Shown here: positions 17,853 through 28,318 of the stretch, in pieces
How the letters are laid out: every line of letters starts with the position of its first letter
How positions within the stretch are numbered: position 1 is the stretch's first letter
NCBI RefSeq assembly: GCF_004514475.2
Contig: NZ_MYFO02000002.1
Coordinates: 248,001 to 312,000 of the forward strand
Reading direction: 5' to 3'
DNA from: Paenibacillus athensensis
GTDB taxonomy: Bacteria > Bacillota > Bacilli > Paenibacillales > NBRC-103111
Length of the DNA stretch: 64,000 bases
The notes under the pieces: generated by a model
The model's input: only the letters and a program-made list of their open reading frames with translations
The model's database searches: none
What the model was told of the DNA's origin: nothing
Position numbers and translations under genes: made by a program

Positions 17853-20291
17853 GTGCTAGCCCCAAAAGCGAGATGGAGCATTGGAGAGGCCGAAGCCGAT
17901 GTGATCGAAACGTTAAGCCGCGAGCTGAAGGTCGATCCGCTGGTGGCGAGAATATTGGCCTTGCGCGGAATTAGCAGCATTGACGAGGCCGAGCGCTTTA
18001 TCAACGGCGGGAAGGAGCATTTTCACGACCCTTTCCTGCTCGACGGCATGCAGCCGGCCGTTGCGCGTATTCGCGAGGCGCTGGACGAGCAGCAGCTGAT
18101 TCGCGTCTACGGCGACTATGACGCCGACGGTGTGAGCAGCACGTCGCTGATGGTTCACCTGCTGCGCGGGCTCGGCGCCCGCTTCGACACCTACATCCCG
18201 CACCGCGTCCGCGAAGGCTACGGATTGAACCGCGAGGCGGTGGAAAGGGCGCGGGACGCCGGCGTCGCGCTGGTCATCACCGTCGATACCGGGATCAGCG
18301 CCGTCGATGAGGTCGCGTACATTCGCGAGCTGGGCATGGACGTGATTGTCACCGACCATCACGAACCGCCGGAGAAGCTGCCCGAAGCGCTGGCTGTGAT
18401 CAATCCGAAAAAGCCCGGCTGCCCGTACCCGTACAAGCAGCTTGCCGGCGTCGGCGTGGCGCTGAAGCTGGCCCATGCGCTGCTCGGGCGGCTGCCGGAG
18501 GAGCTGCTGGAGCTTGCCGCGATTGGCACCGTCGCCGATCTGATGCCCTTGACCGACGAGAATCGGCTGATCGTCAAGCTCGGATTGGCGCGCATGCAAG
18601 CGTACGCTTACGCCGGTATTCGCGCATTGATCGCGGCGTCCGGCATCGAGCGCAAGGAGATTACCGCGTCGCATATCGGCTTTTCGCTGGCGCCGCGCAT
18701 TAACGCCAGCGGCCGGCTCGAAGACGCCGCCGATGCGGTCACGCTGCTGACGACCGATGACGAGCTGCAAGCCGAGCGCATTGCCTACGAGCTGGACGAG
18801 CTGAACAAGGAGCGCCAGCGCATCGTCGAGGACATCACGAAGGAAGCGGTCGAAGCCGCCGAAGCGCAGCGGGCGCTGGGGCTCGACAAGGCGATTGTCG
18901 TGGCCAGCGAGGGCTGGAATGTCGGCGTGATCGGCATTGTTGCTTCCCGGCTCGTTGAGCGATTCTACCGGCCGGCCATCGTGCTGGGCATCGACCCGGC
19001 AACGGGGATGGCCAAAGGCTCGGCCCGCTCGATTCACGGCTTTGACATGTACAAGGCGTTGACCCAATGCGAGGCGTGGCTGGATCATTACGGCGGCCAT
19101 CAGGCCGCTGCGGGGATGAGCCTGAATCGGGACGATTTGCCGGCATTCGCGGCCAAGCTCAACGAACTGGCGGCGGCGTGGCTAAGCGATGAAGACCTGG
19201 TCCCGCTGCTGAAGGCGGACGCGGCGTGCTCGCTCTCCGAGGTGCCCATCTCCAGCATCGAAGGGCTGGAGCGGCTGGCTCCTTACGGAATGGGCAACCC
19301 GACGCCGCGGTTTGTGTTTACGGATCTGACGCTCGGTGAGATCCGCACGATGGGCAAGGAGAAGCAGCACCTCAAGCTGGCGCTCTCGCAGGCACAGGCG
19401 GAAACCGCCGCCGCAGTCGAAGCGGTCGGCTTCGGCAAGGGCTGCTTGTCAGGCCTGATGGCGCCGGCGGCGCGGCTTGACGTGCTTGGCGAGCTGTCAA
19501 TCAACGAATGGAACGGCGTGCGCAAGCCGCAGATTCTGCTTCAGGATTTGCGCATCCCCCACTTCCAGTTGTTTGACTGGCGCGGCGCCACGCAGATGGA
19601 GCTGAAGCTCGCCGGTCTCACCGCGGCGCTGGCAGCTGCTCCGGGCGACGGCGCTCCGCCGGCCGTCGTGCTGTTTGCGGAAGCGGATCAGGCAGGCTAC
19701 GCCAAAGCAGCGCTTCCGGACAAGGAAAGCTTGCCGCTTTATGTGCTGCAAGCTGACGGCACGCCGCGCCCGGCGAACGCCGAGGGCGAGCGCCACGACT
19801 TGGCGGCGCTACCCGACGTCGTGCTTTACTCCGCGCCTGGCAGCGTCGAACAGCTGCGCAGCGTCGTGCGCGCAGCGCGCAGCATGGCCCGCTGCTACGC
19901 CGTGTTCGCCGAGCTGCGGCCGATGGCTGCCGGGGCGATGCCGTCGCGCGATACGTTCAAGCTCGTCTACGGCACGCTGCTCAAGCAAGGGGGCTGGGAC
20001 GTGTACGACCGCGCCTTGATGCAAGCGTTCAGCAAACGCTCGGGGCTGTCGCCGGCGATGATTGAATTCATCCTCCAGGTATTCGAGGAGCTTGGCTTTA
20101 TCGGGCGCAGCGGCTCGCGTTACCAGCCGCATGACGCTCCGGTCAAAAAGGATTTGTCGACGTCCCGACTGTATCGCGAGCGGGAAGGACGTCAGGAAGT
20201 GGAATCCCTGCTGCTATACGCATCCGCCAAGGAGCTGGAGCAGTGGATCGTTGCACATAAAGAGAAGGAAAAGATGGAGGAATGGGCATGA
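17853..20291 (+). CDS. recJ: RecJ, single-strand-specific 5'-3' exonuclease
   Basis: Degrades 5'-ended single strands in recombination and mismatch repair. The 812 residues are in the Firmicute range. Phosphoesterase motifs: [10 protein letters not shown] (88-97) and VTDHHEPP with DHH at 168-170; DHHA1 motif [10 protein letters not shown]; then an OB-fold and a Firmicute-specific C-terminal domain. GTG 17853 has AAGGAGG at ideal distance. Its last codons overlap the apt start (ATGA), as in B. subtilis where recJ precedes apt and relA. Confidence 0.95.
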   Translation: MLAPKARWSIGEAEADVIETLSRELKVDPLVARILALRGISSIDEAERFINGGKEHFHDPFLLDGMQPAVARIREALDEQQLIRVYGDYDADGVSSTSLMVHLLRGLGARFDTYIPHRVREGYGLNREAVERARDAGVALVITVDTGISAVDEVAYIRELGMDVIVTDHHEPPEKLPEALAVINPKKPGCPYPYKQLAGVGVALKLAHALLGRLPEELLELAAIGTVADLMPLTDENRLIVKLGLARMQAYAYAGIRALIAASGIERKEITASHIGFSLAPRINASGRLEDAADAVTLLTTDDELQAERIAYELDELNKERQRIVEDITKEAVEAAEAQRALGLDKAIVVASEGWNVGVIGIVASRLVERFYRPAIVLGIDPATGMAKGSARSIHGFDMYKALTQCEAWLDHYGGHQAAAGMSLNRDDLPAFAAKLNELAAAWLSDEDLVPLLKADAACSLSEVPISSIEGLERLAPYGMGNPTPRFVFTDLTLGEIRTMGKEKQHLKLALSQAQAETAAAVEAVGFGKGCLSGLMAPAARLDVLGELSINEWNGVRKPQILLQDLRIPHFQLFDWRGATQMELKLAGLTAALAAAPGDGAPPAVVLFAEADQAGYAKAALPDKESLPLYVLQADGTPRPANAEGERHDLAALPDVVLYSAPGSVEQLRSVVRAARSMARCYAVFAELRPMAAGAMPSRDTFKLVYGTLLKQGGWDVYDRALMQAFSKRSGLSPAMIEFILQVFEELGFIGRSGSRYQPHDAPVKKDLSTSRLYREREGRQEVESLLLYASAKELEQWIVAHKEKEKMEEWA

Positions 20292-20800
20292 ATTTCAAGG
20301 ATTACATTCGCGTGATTCCCGATTTCCCGCAGCCGGGTATCCGCTTCAAGGATATTACGACGCTGCTGCAAAACGGCGAAGCGTACAGAGCCGCCATCGA
20401 TGCGATGCGCGAGCTGATCAAGGACAAGCAAATCGATCTGATCGCCGGACCCGAGGCGCGCGGCTTTGTGGTTGGCGCGCCGCTGGCTTATGCGCTGGGC
20501 GTCGGCTTCGTGCCGATCCGCAAGAGCGGCAAGCTGCCGGGAGAGACGATTGAGGCCGATTACGCGCTGGAATACGGCAAAGACAAGCTGTCGATGCACA
20601 AGGACGCAATCCGTCCCGGACAACGCGTGCTGATTGCCGACGACCTGCTGGCAACCGGCGGCACGATCCAGACGTCGATCAATCTTGTCCGTCAATTGGG
20701 CGGCGACATCGTCGGCGCGGCTTTCCTGATCGAGCTGGGTTATCTCGACGGTCGCGGCAAGCTCGACGGCATCGACGTCGTCTCGCTGATGCAATATTAA
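20288..20800 (+). CDS. apt: Apt, adenine phosphoribosyltransferase
   Basis: Converts adenine and PRPP to AMP. With 170 residues it is of exact family length. N-terminal [28 protein letters not shown]-binding motif [17 protein letters not shown] 20288 is six bases after GGAGGA and gives the conserved start; ATG 20282 overlaps that site. It overlaps recJ by four bases and is followed by a perfect terminator. Confidence 0.96.
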   Translation: MNFKDYIRVIPDFPQPGIRFKDITTLLQNGEAYRAAIDAMRELIKDKQIDLIAGPEARGFVVGAPLAYALGVGFVPIRKSGKLPGETIEADYALEYGKDKLSMHKDAIRPGQRVLIADDLLATGGTIQTSINLVRQLGGDIVGAAFLIELGYLDGRGKLDGIDVVSLMQY

Positions 20801-20808
20801 TCGCGCTG

Positions 20809-20849
20809 GCACCCGAATTATTGCCTAGGTAATAATTCGGGTGCTTTTT
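20809..20849 (+). terminator. Terminator of recJ-apt
   Basis: A perfect 14-bp stem GCACCCGAATTATT / AATAATTCGGGTGC with an 8-base loop, followed by five T. Confidence 0.92.
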
Positions 20850-20990
20850 GCATCCAAAGCCCGCTGCGGCGCGGGTTTGCGCATCTTTTTCCGCCGGGAA
20901 AACAAAAGATTCGCCTGCTGTTCGTCGACGTGCCGCGCCGCAATCGTCCCGAAACGCTGCAGTTGTTGTCGAATCGGCGTTGCCGGGCAG

Positions 20991-21020
20991 TTGACGGGGA
21001 GCCTGCCTTGCAGGCATAAT
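20991..21020 (+). promoter_or_regulatory. Sigma-A promoter of rel
   Basis: TTGACG at 20991-20996, 18-base spacer, CATAAT at 21015-21020, 33 bases before the rel start. The ~140 GC-rich bases between the apt terminator and this promoter show no gene. Confidence 0.65.
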
Positions 21021-21053
21021 GAATTAAAATCGATTAAAGGAATGGATGGATTC

Positions 21054-23243
21054 ATGGGGATCGAGCAGCTGCTGGAGAAGGCCGCTACCTATCTAAAAGA
21101 AAATGACCTGCAGAAGATACGCGAGGCCTACGAATTTGCCGATGAAGCCCATCACGGTCAAGTGCGCAAATCGGGGGAGCCGTATATTTTGCACCCGCTG
21201 GCGGTTGCCGACATTCTCGTCAATATGCAGATGGACGTCACCTCGATCATGGCGGCGCTGCTGCATGATGTTGTCGAGGATACGACGGTTTCTTTGGAAG
21301 CGGTGCTGGACAAATTCGGCAAGACATGCGCCATGCTCGTCGACGGCCTGACCAAGCTGGAGCGGATCAAGTTCAAGTCGAAGGAAGAGCAGCAAAACGA
21401 AAATTACCGCAAAATGTTCGTAGCGATGGCGCAGGACATTCGCGTGATTTTGATCAAGCTAGCCGACCGGCTGCATAATATGCGTACGCTGAAATACCAG
21501 TCGGAGGAAAGCCAGCGCCGGATTGCGGAAGAGACGCTGGAAATTTTTTGCCCGATTGCGCATCGTCTCGGTATTTCCACAATCAAGTGGGAGATGGAGG
21601 ATATCGCTTTGCGTTATCTGAACCCGCAGCAGTATTATCGCATCGTGAACCTGATGCAGAAGAAGCGGGCCGAGCGTGAGCAATATATTGAAGACGTGAT
21701 CCAGAGCATCCGCGAGAAGCTGGAGGAAATGGGCATTCAAGGCGATATTTCCGGCCGGCCCAAGCATATTTACAGCATTTATAAAAAAATGACCTCGCGC
21801 GGCAAGCAGTTTAATGAAATTTACGACCTGCTCGCTTTGCGCGTCATTGTCGACGGCATCAAGGATTGTTACGCGTCCCTGGGCATCATCCATACGCTCT
21901 GGAAGCCGATGCCGGGCCGGTTCAAGGATTATATCGCCATGCCCAAGCCGAACATGTACCAGTCGCTGCATACGACGGTCATCGGACCCAAAGGCGAGCC
22001 GCTGGAGGTGCAAATCCGTACGTGGGATATGCACAAGACGTCCGAGTTCGGGATCGCCGCCCACTGGGCGTACAAGGAAGGCTCGGTCGTGCCGTCGGGG
22101 ACGTTCGAGGACAAGATGAACTGGTTCCGCGAAATTTTGGAGCTGCAGCAGGAAACGAACGATGCGTCGGAATTTATGGAATCGATGAAGATGGATTTTT
22201 TCTCCGATCTCGTTTTTGTATTTACGCCCAAGGGCGAGGTGATCGAGCTGCCGGCCGGTTCCGTGCCGCTTGATTTTGCCTATCGCATTCATACCGAGGT
22301 GGGGAACCGGACGATCGGCTCCAAGGTCAACAGCCGGATTGTACCGCTGGACCATAAGCTGAAAACGGGCGATATCGTCGAAATTTTGACTTCCAAGCAT
22401 TCATACGGCCCCAGTCAGGATTGGGTGAAAATCGCCCAGTCGTCGCACGCCCGCAGCAAGATCAAGATGTGGTTCAAGAAAGAAAAGCGCGAAGAGAACG
22501 TGGAAAAGGGCCGCGACATGATCGAGCGCGAGCTCAAGCGGCTGGGCTTTGAGCCGTCTGGGCTAACCAGCGACGACAAGATGCTGGACGCCGCGCGGAA
22601 GTACAATTTTAACGATATCGACGATATGCTGTCGGCTGTCGGCTTTGGCGGCATTACAGCTGCGCAAATTTGCACGAAGCTGACGGAGAAGCTGCGCAAG
22701 GAAGCCGAAGAGGCGCAAGCGCAAGCGATGGAGCTGACGAGCGAGGTCAAGGAAGTGAAGTCGGCCCCGGCAGGCGAGCGCAAAAACCGCCCGACCAATG
22801 GCGTGCGCGTCAAGGGCGTCGACAATTTGCTTGTCCGTTTTGCCCGCTGCTGCAACCCGGTGCCGGGCGATGCGATTATCGGATACATTACGCGCGGACG
22901 CGGCGTTTCCGTCCATCGTCAGGATTGTCTGAACATTCCGGTTAGCGAAGGCGAAGAGGACCGCGTGATTGAGGTCGAGTGGGCCGAAGCGGTCGAATCG
23001 AATTTTAACGTCGAGATTGAAATTACCGGCCACGACCGGCGGGGGCTGCTCAACGAGGTGCTGCAAGCGGTATCGGAGAGCAAGACGATGATTTCCGCCG
23101 TTTCGGGACGTTCGGATAAAAACAAAATGGCGATGATTCATATGACCATTCTGATCAAAAATATCGATCACCTGCATAATGTCGTCGAGAAGATCAAGCG
23201 CGTCAAGGACGTGTATTCGGTGCAGCGCATCATGCAGGCGTAA
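21054..23243 (+). CDS. relA: Bifunctional (p)ppGpp synthetase/hydrolase Rel
   Basis: Makes and degrades the stringent-response alarmone. The 729 residues are close to B. subtilis RelA (734). In order: HD hydrolase domain with H47 (ILHPLAVA) and H71-D72 (LLHDVVEDT); synthetase domain with [18 protein letters not shown] and [19 protein letters not shown] domain ([22 protein letters not shown]); zinc-finger region with [12 protein letters not shown]-terminal ACT domain. Both catalytic halves look intact. ATG 21054 is chosen for family length; ATG 21042 directly abuts the AAAGGA site. dtd follows after 19 bases, as in B. subtilis. Confidence 0.96.
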   Translation: MGIEQLLEKAATYLKENDLQKIREAYEFADEAHHGQVRKSGEPYILHPLAVADILVNMQMDVTSIMAALLHDVVEDTTVSLEAVLDKFGKTCAMLVDGLTKLERIKFKSKEEQQNENYRKMFVAMAQDIRVILIKLADRLHNMRTLKYQSEESQRRIAEETLEIFCPIAHRLGISTIKWEMEDIALRYLNPQQYYRIVNLMQKKRAEREQYIEDVIQSIREKLEEMGIQGDISGRPKHIYSIYKKMTSRGKQFNEIYDLLALRVIVDGIKDCYASLGIIHTLWKPMPGRFKDYIAMPKPNMYQSLHTTVIGPKGEPLEVQIRTWDMHKTSEFGIAAHWAYKEGSVVPSGTFEDKMNWFREILELQQETNDASEFMESMKMDFFSDLVFVFTPKGEVIELPAGSVPLDFAYRIHTEVGNRTIGSKVNSRIVPLDHKLKTGDIVEILTSKHSYGPSQDWVKIAQSSHARSKIKMWFKKEKREENVEKGRDMIERELKRLGFEPSGLTSDDKMLDAARKYNFNDIDDMLSAVGFGGITAAQICTKLTEKLRKEAEEAQAQAMELTSEVKEVKSAPAGERKNRPTNGVRVKGVDNLLVRFARCCNPVPGDAIIGYITRGRGVSVHRQDCLNIPVSEGEEDRVIEVEWAEAVESNFNVEIEITGHDRRGLLNEVLQAVSESKTMISAVSGRSDKNKMAMIHMTILIKNIDHLHNVVEKIKRVKDVYSVQRIMQA

Positions 23244-23262
23244 GATTCGGGAGAAGCCAGAC

Positions 23263-23703
23263 ATGCGAGTGATTGTGCAAAGGTGCAAGCAAGCGGAAGT
23301 GACAGTGGACGGAAGCAGCGTGGGCCGCATCGGCGAAGGGCTGCTGCTGCTCGTCGGCGTCACGCACGAGGATACGGAGCAGGACGCGCGGTATTTGGCG
23401 GATAAAATTGCCGGGCTGCGCATTTTTGAGGACGGCGAAGGCAAGATGAACCTGTCGGTGCAGGAGACGGGCGGGGCGATTTTGTCGGTTTCGCAGTTTA
23501 CGCTTTATGGAGACTGCCGCAAGGGCAAGCGGCCGAATTTTATGGCGGCGGCCCGTCCGGAGCTGGCCCGACCGCTGTATGAGACATTCAACGGGCTGCT
23601 GCGCGAGCGTGGTCTGCCGGTGGAAACCGGCGCTTTTGGGGAAATGATGGATGTGTCCCTGATCAATTGGGGGCCGGTGACGCTGATCCTCGACAGCAAG
23701 TAG
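23263..23703 (+). CDS. dtd: Dtd, D-aminoacyl-tRNA deacylase
   Basis: Hydrolyses D-aminoacyl- and mischarged Gly-tRNA. The 146 residues are normal length. Signatures: [17 protein letters not shown], the catalytic-loop [19 protein letters not shown], and the cis-Gly-Pro motif [17 protein letters not shown] precedes ATG 23263. It is in an operon with rel. Confidence 0.96.
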   Translation: MRVIVQRCKQAEVTVDGSSVGRIGEGLLLLVGVTHEDTEQDARYLADKIAGLRIFEDGEGKMNLSVQETGGAILSVSQFTLYGDCRKGKRPNFMAAARPELARPLYETFNGLLRERGLPVETGAFGEMMDVSLINWGPVTLILDSK

Positions 23704-23773
23704 CGGTTAATCGCAGCCTGATCTGGCAACACTGTAGATATCCTACAGCCAGAAGGAGCAGCGTGAATCAGCT

Positions 23774-23947
23774 ATGAGGCAATCGATCAAACACAAAGCG
23801 ATGATGTCCGCGGAGCAGCAGCTTCAGCAGGGAGGCTGGCCCGAAAGGCAGGGCCAGCTGCCGTCGTTCGGCGACGTGGAAATGAGCGCGGAGTTTACCT
23901 CCGAGCAGGAGCGGCTGAAAAGCATTCCGAAAAAAACGTACAGGTAG
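23774..23947 (+). CDS. Small hypothetical protein, 57 residues
   Basis: An open frame of 57 residues, basic at the start (MRQSIKHKAMM) and at the end (IPKKTYR), with a Gln/Glu-rich middle. No family is recognised. Support for a real gene: GC-rich third positions like the neighbours, an AAGGAG site upstream (though 14 bases away, longer than ideal), and a good terminator that begins seven bases after the stop. It may be co-transcribed with rel-dtd. No membrane segment or signal peptide. Confidence 0.5.
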   Translation: MRQSIKHKAMMSAEQQLQQGGWPERQGQLPSFGDVEMSAEFTSEQERLKSIPKKTYR

Positions 23948-23953
23948 CGAAAA

Positions 23954-23987
23954 GCCTTCGGCGCGTCGTGGCGGCCGGAGGTTTTTT
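23954..23987 (+). terminator. Terminator after the small gene
   Basis: CCTTCGGC / GCCGGAGG stem with one G-U pair, followed by six T. Confidence 0.8.
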
Positions 23988-24097
23988 AATGATCTGTTTG
24001 TATAGTTTAGCTGACGAACATTTCTCTGGGGCGGCGAAATATGGTACACTATCCAATAGCGCCTATGGCAACGTGACAATGTGATGGAGGGTTCCAC

Positions 24098-25630
24098 TTG
24101 CAAATCGCTTTGAGCAAAATCGGCTTTGATGAGTTTTCAACGGAAATATTTCATATACATCGCTTGTTTTTTGAAGAAGCGAATATCGGGGCGGAAGCAG
24201 CGGCCGACACGGAGCTGCTCGTTTCGCTGCGGCTGGAGGAGGACGAGCAGGAAGCGCGCGGCTATGCCGATCTGAGCTTGCCCGGCGGCTCCGGGAGCTG
24301 GCAAGCGGGCAGCGTGCGCGTCTTCGGAGCGGCAGCCGACCGTAAGGCGATACGCCGGCGGGCCGTGTTGTCGGCATTGCTGCAAGCGCTGCAGCAGATG
24401 ACGGGGCTTGAGCAGCCGTGGGGCATCCTGACAGGCGTGCGTCCGACCAAGCTGATGCACAATCTGCTGCAGAAGCATTCGGCCGAGGAATGCCGGCACA
24501 TTCTGGAGGAGCAATATCTGGTCAGCGAGACGAAAGCGCGGCTGCTGATCGACATAGCCGAGCGCCAGCTAAAGGTCATTCCCGACCTGTTCCGGCTTGA
24601 CGGCGAGGTCAGCTTGTATATCGGCATTCCTTTTTGTCCGACCAAATGCGCCTACTGCACATTCCCGGCTTACGACATTCGCGGCAATAACGGCTCAGTC
24701 AACGGTTTTCTCGCCGGGCTTCACGAGGAGCTGCGGCAGACGGGCGCTTGGCTCAAGCAAGCCGGGCTGAAAATAACGACGATTTACTGGGGCGGCGGTA
24801 CGCCGACCAGCATTACCGCCGAGGAAATGGATGCGCTGTTCGTTACAATGCACGAAGCGTTGCCGGAAATGGGGCACGTGCGCGAGCTGACGGTGGAAGC
24901 GGGCCGGCCGGATACGATTACCCCGGACAAAATCCGCGTCATGCTCAAATGGAACGTCGACCGGATCAGCATCAATCCGCAGAGCTTTACGCAAGAGACG
25001 CTGGATGCGATTGGCCGGCACCATACGGTTAAGGAGACGGTCGAGAAGTTTCTGCTGTCCCGCGAGATGGGCATGGACAACATCAATATGGACCTGATTA
25101 TCGGCCTGCCGAACGAAGGTATGACCGAGCTTGAGCGTTCGCTGGCCGAAACTGAGAAGCTGATGCCGGAATCGCTGACCGTGCATACGTTATCGTTCAA
25201 GCGGGCTTCGCGCATGACGCAAAACCGCGAGCAATACGAGGTTGCCGAACGCGACGAAATTGCCGACATGATGGAGCGGGCGATTCAATGGACGGAAGCG
25301 AAGGGCTACGTGCCCTACTACCTGTACCGGCAAAAAAATATTCTCGGCAACCTGGAGAACGTCGGTTACGCGCTGGAAGGCCGGGAAAGTCTCTACAACA
25401 TCCTGATGATGGAGGAGCGGCAGACGATTATCGGCGTCGGCTGCGGAGCCGTCAGCAAAATTGTGTTTCCGCGCGCGGGGGAGACGGCGGACGGGGCGCC
25501 GCAGCGTATCGAACGTTTCGCCAATCCCAAGGAACCGAATGCATACAATCAGACCTATCAGGATTATATCGATAAAAAAAGAGAGCTGCTGAACGAGGCG
25601 TACGCGCCATTTGTCCGGCAGGCTGATTAG
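24098..25630 (+). CDS. hemZ: HemZ, radical-SAM coproporphyrinogen-type oxidase
   Basis: HemN/HemZ-family radical SAM enzyme linked to anaerobic haem synthesis in B. subtilis. It has 510 residues. The N-terminal ~165 residues are the HemZ-specific domain (PWGILTGVRPTKLMHNLL). The cluster motif CPTKCAYC (CxxxCxxC) lies near residue 181, followed by YWGGGTPTS and TVEAGRPDT, and a C-terminal domain with GVGCGAVSK. TTG 24098 lies after GGAGGG at six bases. A possible extended -10 (TGGTACACT) lies about 55 bases upstream. Confidence 0.92.
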   Translation: MQIALSKIGFDEFSTEIFHIHRLFFEEANIGAEAAADTELLVSLRLEEDEQEARGYADLSLPGGSGSWQAGSVRVFGAAADRKAIRRRAVLSALLQALQQMTGLEQPWGILTGVRPTKLMHNLLQKHSAEECRHILEEQYLVSETKARLLIDIAERQLKVIPDLFRLDGEVSLYIGIPFCPTKCAYCTFPAYDIRGNNGSVNGFLAGLHEELRQTGAWLKQAGLKITTIYWGGGTPTSITAEEMDALFVTMHEALPEMGHVRELTVEAGRPDTITPDKIRVMLKWNVDRISINPQSFTQETLDAIGRHHTVKETVEKFLLSREMGMDNINMDLIIGLPNEGMTELERSLAETEKLMPESLTVHTLSFKRASRMTQNREQYEVAERDEIADMMERAIQWTEAKGYVPYYLYRQKNILGNLENVGYALEGRESLYNILMMEERQTIIGVGCGAVSKIVFPRAGETADGAPQRIERFANPKEPNAYNQTYQDYIDKKRELLNEAYAPFVRQAD

Positions 25631-25652
25631 AAACGGGCAGGTGGACGAAATC

Positions 25653-27593
25653 ATGGCAAAAGGAACTAGCAGCAGCGGTCCGGTTTCCAAAGGGTGGCTG
25701 TTCTGGATGTGGGCGCTGATTGTGGCGGCTGTGCTGGCCGCAGCGGCGGCTTTGTATGTAGAACGGGACGCGTTGCCGCAGCAGGGGCGCACCGGCGAAG
25801 AAGCGGCGCTGGAGACGGTGCAGTCGGTCAAGCAGCCGAAGTCGTCGTATGACGTGATCGTGGTCGGGACTGATCCGGAAGGGGTAACGGCAGCGATTTC
25901 CGCTGCGCGCAGCGGATTGTCGACCTTGCTTGTCGATGGTCGAGACCGCGATATTCTTGGCGGCTTGATGACGCTGGGCTGGCTCAATTCCATCGATATG
26001 AACTATAAACCGGATCAGCACGGCGTGTTTAACAAGGGGCTGTTCACGGAATGGTTCGACCGGATTGAGGGCGATTCGTTTGATGTAGTCACGGCAGCCA
26101 ATGCGTTCTACGATCTGGTGCGCAAGGAGCCGAACATCGATGTGCTGCTCAAGGCGCAAAAGATGGAGCCGCTGGTGGAAAGCAGCGGGGCGGCCCGCAC
26201 CGTCACCGGCGTTCAATTGACGCTGGCGAACGGCAGCCAACAAACCGTGCACGCCAAATCGGTCATCGACGCCACGCAGGATGCCGACATCGCCGCGGCG
26301 GCAGGCGTGCCGTACACTTACGGACGTGAGGATATCGGCGACAAAAACGCCAAAATGGCGGTTACGCTCGTTTTTCGTTTGAAAAATGTGACGCCGGACG
26401 TCTGGAGCGCGATCCAGAAGCGGTTGAAGGACGACAAGGACCCCGGAACGGACGCCAACGAGGTTAGCGCCTGGGGCTACGGGGAGCTGTATAACTATCC
26501 GGAGTTTAACAAAGGCAAGGCCAAAATGCGTGGCTTGAATATCGGCCGGCAAAATAACAACACCGCGCTGATCAACGCACTGCAAATTTTCGGCATTGAC
26601 GGATCGGACCCGCAAAGCCGCGCCGAAGCGGTGCGCATCGGACAAAGCGAAGCTGAGCACGTCGTCGATTATCTGAAATCGCACTACGCCGAATTTGCCG
26701 GCGTCGAGCTCGACGCCACCGCCCCGGAGCCGTATGTCCGGGAAACGCGCCATATGCTGGGCGAATATCGCTTGAACATTATCGATCTGCTGGAAAACCG
26801 CGATCAATGGGACCGTATCGCGATTGGCTCCTATGAAGCAGACATCCAGCGCATCGCACCAACCGACGGAGGCGCTGTCGTGCTCAATCCGCAGCAATAC
26901 GCCGTTCCGTTCCGCAGTCTCGTTCCGCTTGAAGTCGACGGGCTGCTCGTCGTCGGCCGCGCGGCCAGCTATGATTCGCTGGCCCACGGCAGCGCGCGTG
27001 TGATTCCAACCGGCATGGCCGAAGGCCAATCGGCGGGAGCGGCTGCCAAGCTGGCGCAAGAGAAGAATATGACCTTCCGGCAGCTTTCGGCGTCCAAGGC
27101 CGATATAGCCGAGCTGCAGAGCCGGTTGAATCAAATGGGCATGGAGCTGCAGCCGTTTACGGTTAAGCCTGCGCCTTATATGACACACAAATCGTATGAA
27201 GGGCTGAAAGCAGCGGTCCGTCTGGCGCTCGCTACGGGCGGCTACAAAAACGAATTTGCGCTCGACGATCCGTCCAATGCCAAACGGATGGTCAATCTGG
27301 CCGGCGGGGCCAAAAAAATCAAGCCGGCCGCGTTTGCGGGCGATCCGTCCGCCGCGATTGCCGGCATGAATGCGCCGGATAAAGCGCCGCTGACCTTGGA
27401 GCAGGCATGTTACACGCTGACAAGCGCGCTTGGCGCTCAGGTTCAGGCGGGCGAAGCGCAATCCGAGCTGATGCGGCGCGGGCTGCTGACGGAAGCGACG
27501 CTGCAAACGATCGCCAACCGACAAAGCTTGAGCAATGGCGATACATATATGCTGATTAAAGATTTGCAGGCCGGGCTGACGGGCACGCCATAA
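25653..27593 (+). CDS. Membrane-anchored FAD-dependent oxidoreductase
   Basis: 646 residues. One hydrophobic helix (about 15-35, WLFWMWALIVAAVLAAAAALYV) follows a short basic N-terminus, so the catalytic part is predicted outside the cytoplasm unless the helix is an uncleaved anchor of another topology. The FAD_oxidored-type dinucleotide fold starts with DVIVVGTDPEGVTAA (the second Gly of GxGxxG is Asp) and continues with SVIDATQDADIAAAAGVP and the C-terminal VVGRAASYDSLAHGSARVIPTGMAEGQSAGAAA. A helical C-terminal region of about 130 residues follows. The substrate is unknown. AGGTGG precedes ATG 25653, 22 bases after hemZ, so the two may be co-transcribed. Confidence 0.8.
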   Translation: MAKGTSSSGPVSKGWLFWMWALIVAAVLAAAAALYVERDALPQQGRTGEEAALETVQSVKQPKSSYDVIVVGTDPEGVTAAISAARSGLSTLLVDGRDRDILGGLMTLGWLNSIDMNYKPDQHGVFNKGLFTEWFDRIEGDSFDVVTAANAFYDLVRKEPNIDVLLKAQKMEPLVESSGAARTVTGVQLTLANGSQQTVHAKSVIDATQDADIAAAAGVPYTYGREDIGDKNAKMAVTLVFRLKNVTPDVWSAIQKRLKDDKDPGTDANEVSAWGYGELYNYPEFNKGKAKMRGLNIGRQNNNTALINALQIFGIDGSDPQSRAEAVRIGQSEAEHVVDYLKSHYAEFAGVELDATAPEPYVRETRHMLGEYRLNIIDLLENRDQWDRIAIGSYEADIQRIAPTDGGAVVLNPQQYAVPFRSLVPLEVDGLLVVGRAASYDSLAHGSARVIPTGMAEGQSAGAAAKLAQEKNMTFRQLSASKADIAELQSRLNQMGMELQPFTVKPAPYMTHKSYEGLKAAVRLALATGGYKNEFALDDPSNAKRMVNLAGGAKKIKPAAFAGDPSAAIAGMNAPDKAPLTLEQACYTLTSALGAQVQAGEAQSELMRRGLLTEATLQTIANRQSLSNGDTYMLIKDLQAGLTGTP

Positions 27594-27617
27594 GCGGCTG
27601 TCTGTCAGGATTATGCA

Positions 27618-27656
27618 CAAAAAGCCTTTTCTCTTTTCGGAGGGAAAAGGCTTTTT
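27618..27656. terminator. Bidirectional terminator between convergent genes
   Basis: AAAAAGCCTTTTC / GAAAAGGCTTTTT, with A- and T-tracts on both sides. It serves the FAD enzyme gene and the minus-strand acidic protein gene. Confidence 0.88.
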
Positions 27657-27694
27657 GGGCAATGCCGGAGACTTTATTTGGATGCGCTTACAAG

Positions 27695-28096
27695 TTAATC
27701 TTCCTGCTCGTCGTCTGCGGCGGCATCGTCCGAATCCGAATCGTCTTCATCGTCGCCGTCGTCGGTTTCGTCGTCCGCTTCCGCGTCTGCCGAATCGCCT
27801 TCGTCTACGTCTACGTCTACGTCCTCGTCCTCGTCCTCGTCGTCGGCATCGGCATCGGCGTTGTCCTCGTCCGTAGCTTCCTCCGCCGCGCCTTCGTCTT
27901 CATCTGTGGTCTCATCATCGTCAGCGTCTGCTTCGCCGCTGTCTTGCTCAACGCTCTCGTCGCCCCCGTCTTCGTCATCCGCCGCGTCATCCGCGGTTTC
28001 CTCTACCGCGCTTTCCAAGCTCTCTTCCTCCGCCGAATCCTCTGAAAGCTGTAATCCAAATGTCCGTTCGTCCCGCCACCGCTCATCCAAAGTCAT
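27695..28096 (-). CDS. Highly acidic low-complexity protein, 133 residues
   Basis: After a 20-residue head (MTLDERWRDERTFGLQLSED) almost every residue is Asp, Glu, Ala, Ser, Thr or Val, with runs such as DADADDEDEDEDVDVDVDEG. The protein must be disordered and strongly negative. No signal peptide, helix or motif is seen, and no function can be proposed with confidence (cation buffering, nucleic-acid mimicry or a spore component are possibilities). ATG 28096 has GGAGG nine bases upstream. The gene contains six-base microsatellite-like runs at about 27802-27848. Confidence 0.65.
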   Translation of the reverse strand: MTLDERWRDERTFGLQLSEDSAEEESLESAVEETADDAADDEDGGDESVEQDSGEADADDDETTDEDEGAAEEATDEDNADADADDEDEDEDVDVDVDEGDSADAEADDETDDGDDEDDSDSDDAAADDEQED

Positions 28097-28251
28097 AGCC
28101 GGCTTGCCTCCTTCAAAAAAATCATTGTCAAGGATGATTCCTTGCCCTACATGTATATGTACGGCGGCGCACTTTAGACGAGCGCATGACATGAAAATTG
28201 TTGAAAAAATAAAACGAGCCGCCACCGCCGCTGCGTCTGCGCACATGCAGC

Positions 28252-28284
28252 AAAAAGGCCGTCCGGGAGCATTCCCGAACAGCC
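28252..28284 (-). terminator. Terminator of doxX
   Basis: Minus strand: GGCTGTTCGGGA-atgc-TCCCGGACGGCC with two G-U pairs, then five T. Confidence 0.85.
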
Positions 28285-28318
28285 TTGTGCGCACGGCATC
28301 AGGCGGAAGACGAGCGCC

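Noticed and set aside
20967-20973. Spo0A-box core TGTCGAA upstream of rel (also at 58223-58229 upstream of the chemoreceptor)
   Set aside because: A seven-base match is expected by chance several times in 64 kb; no extended match.
25452-27662. 736-codon minus-strand open frame
   Set aside because: Antisense to the hemZ end and the FAD enzyme; no start signal, and the plus-strand protein has clear family motifs.
28116-28130. Fur-box-like half (AATCATTGTCA) upstream of the acidic-protein gene
   Set aside because: The left half is only a run of A, and no -10 fits the TTGACA on the minus strand.
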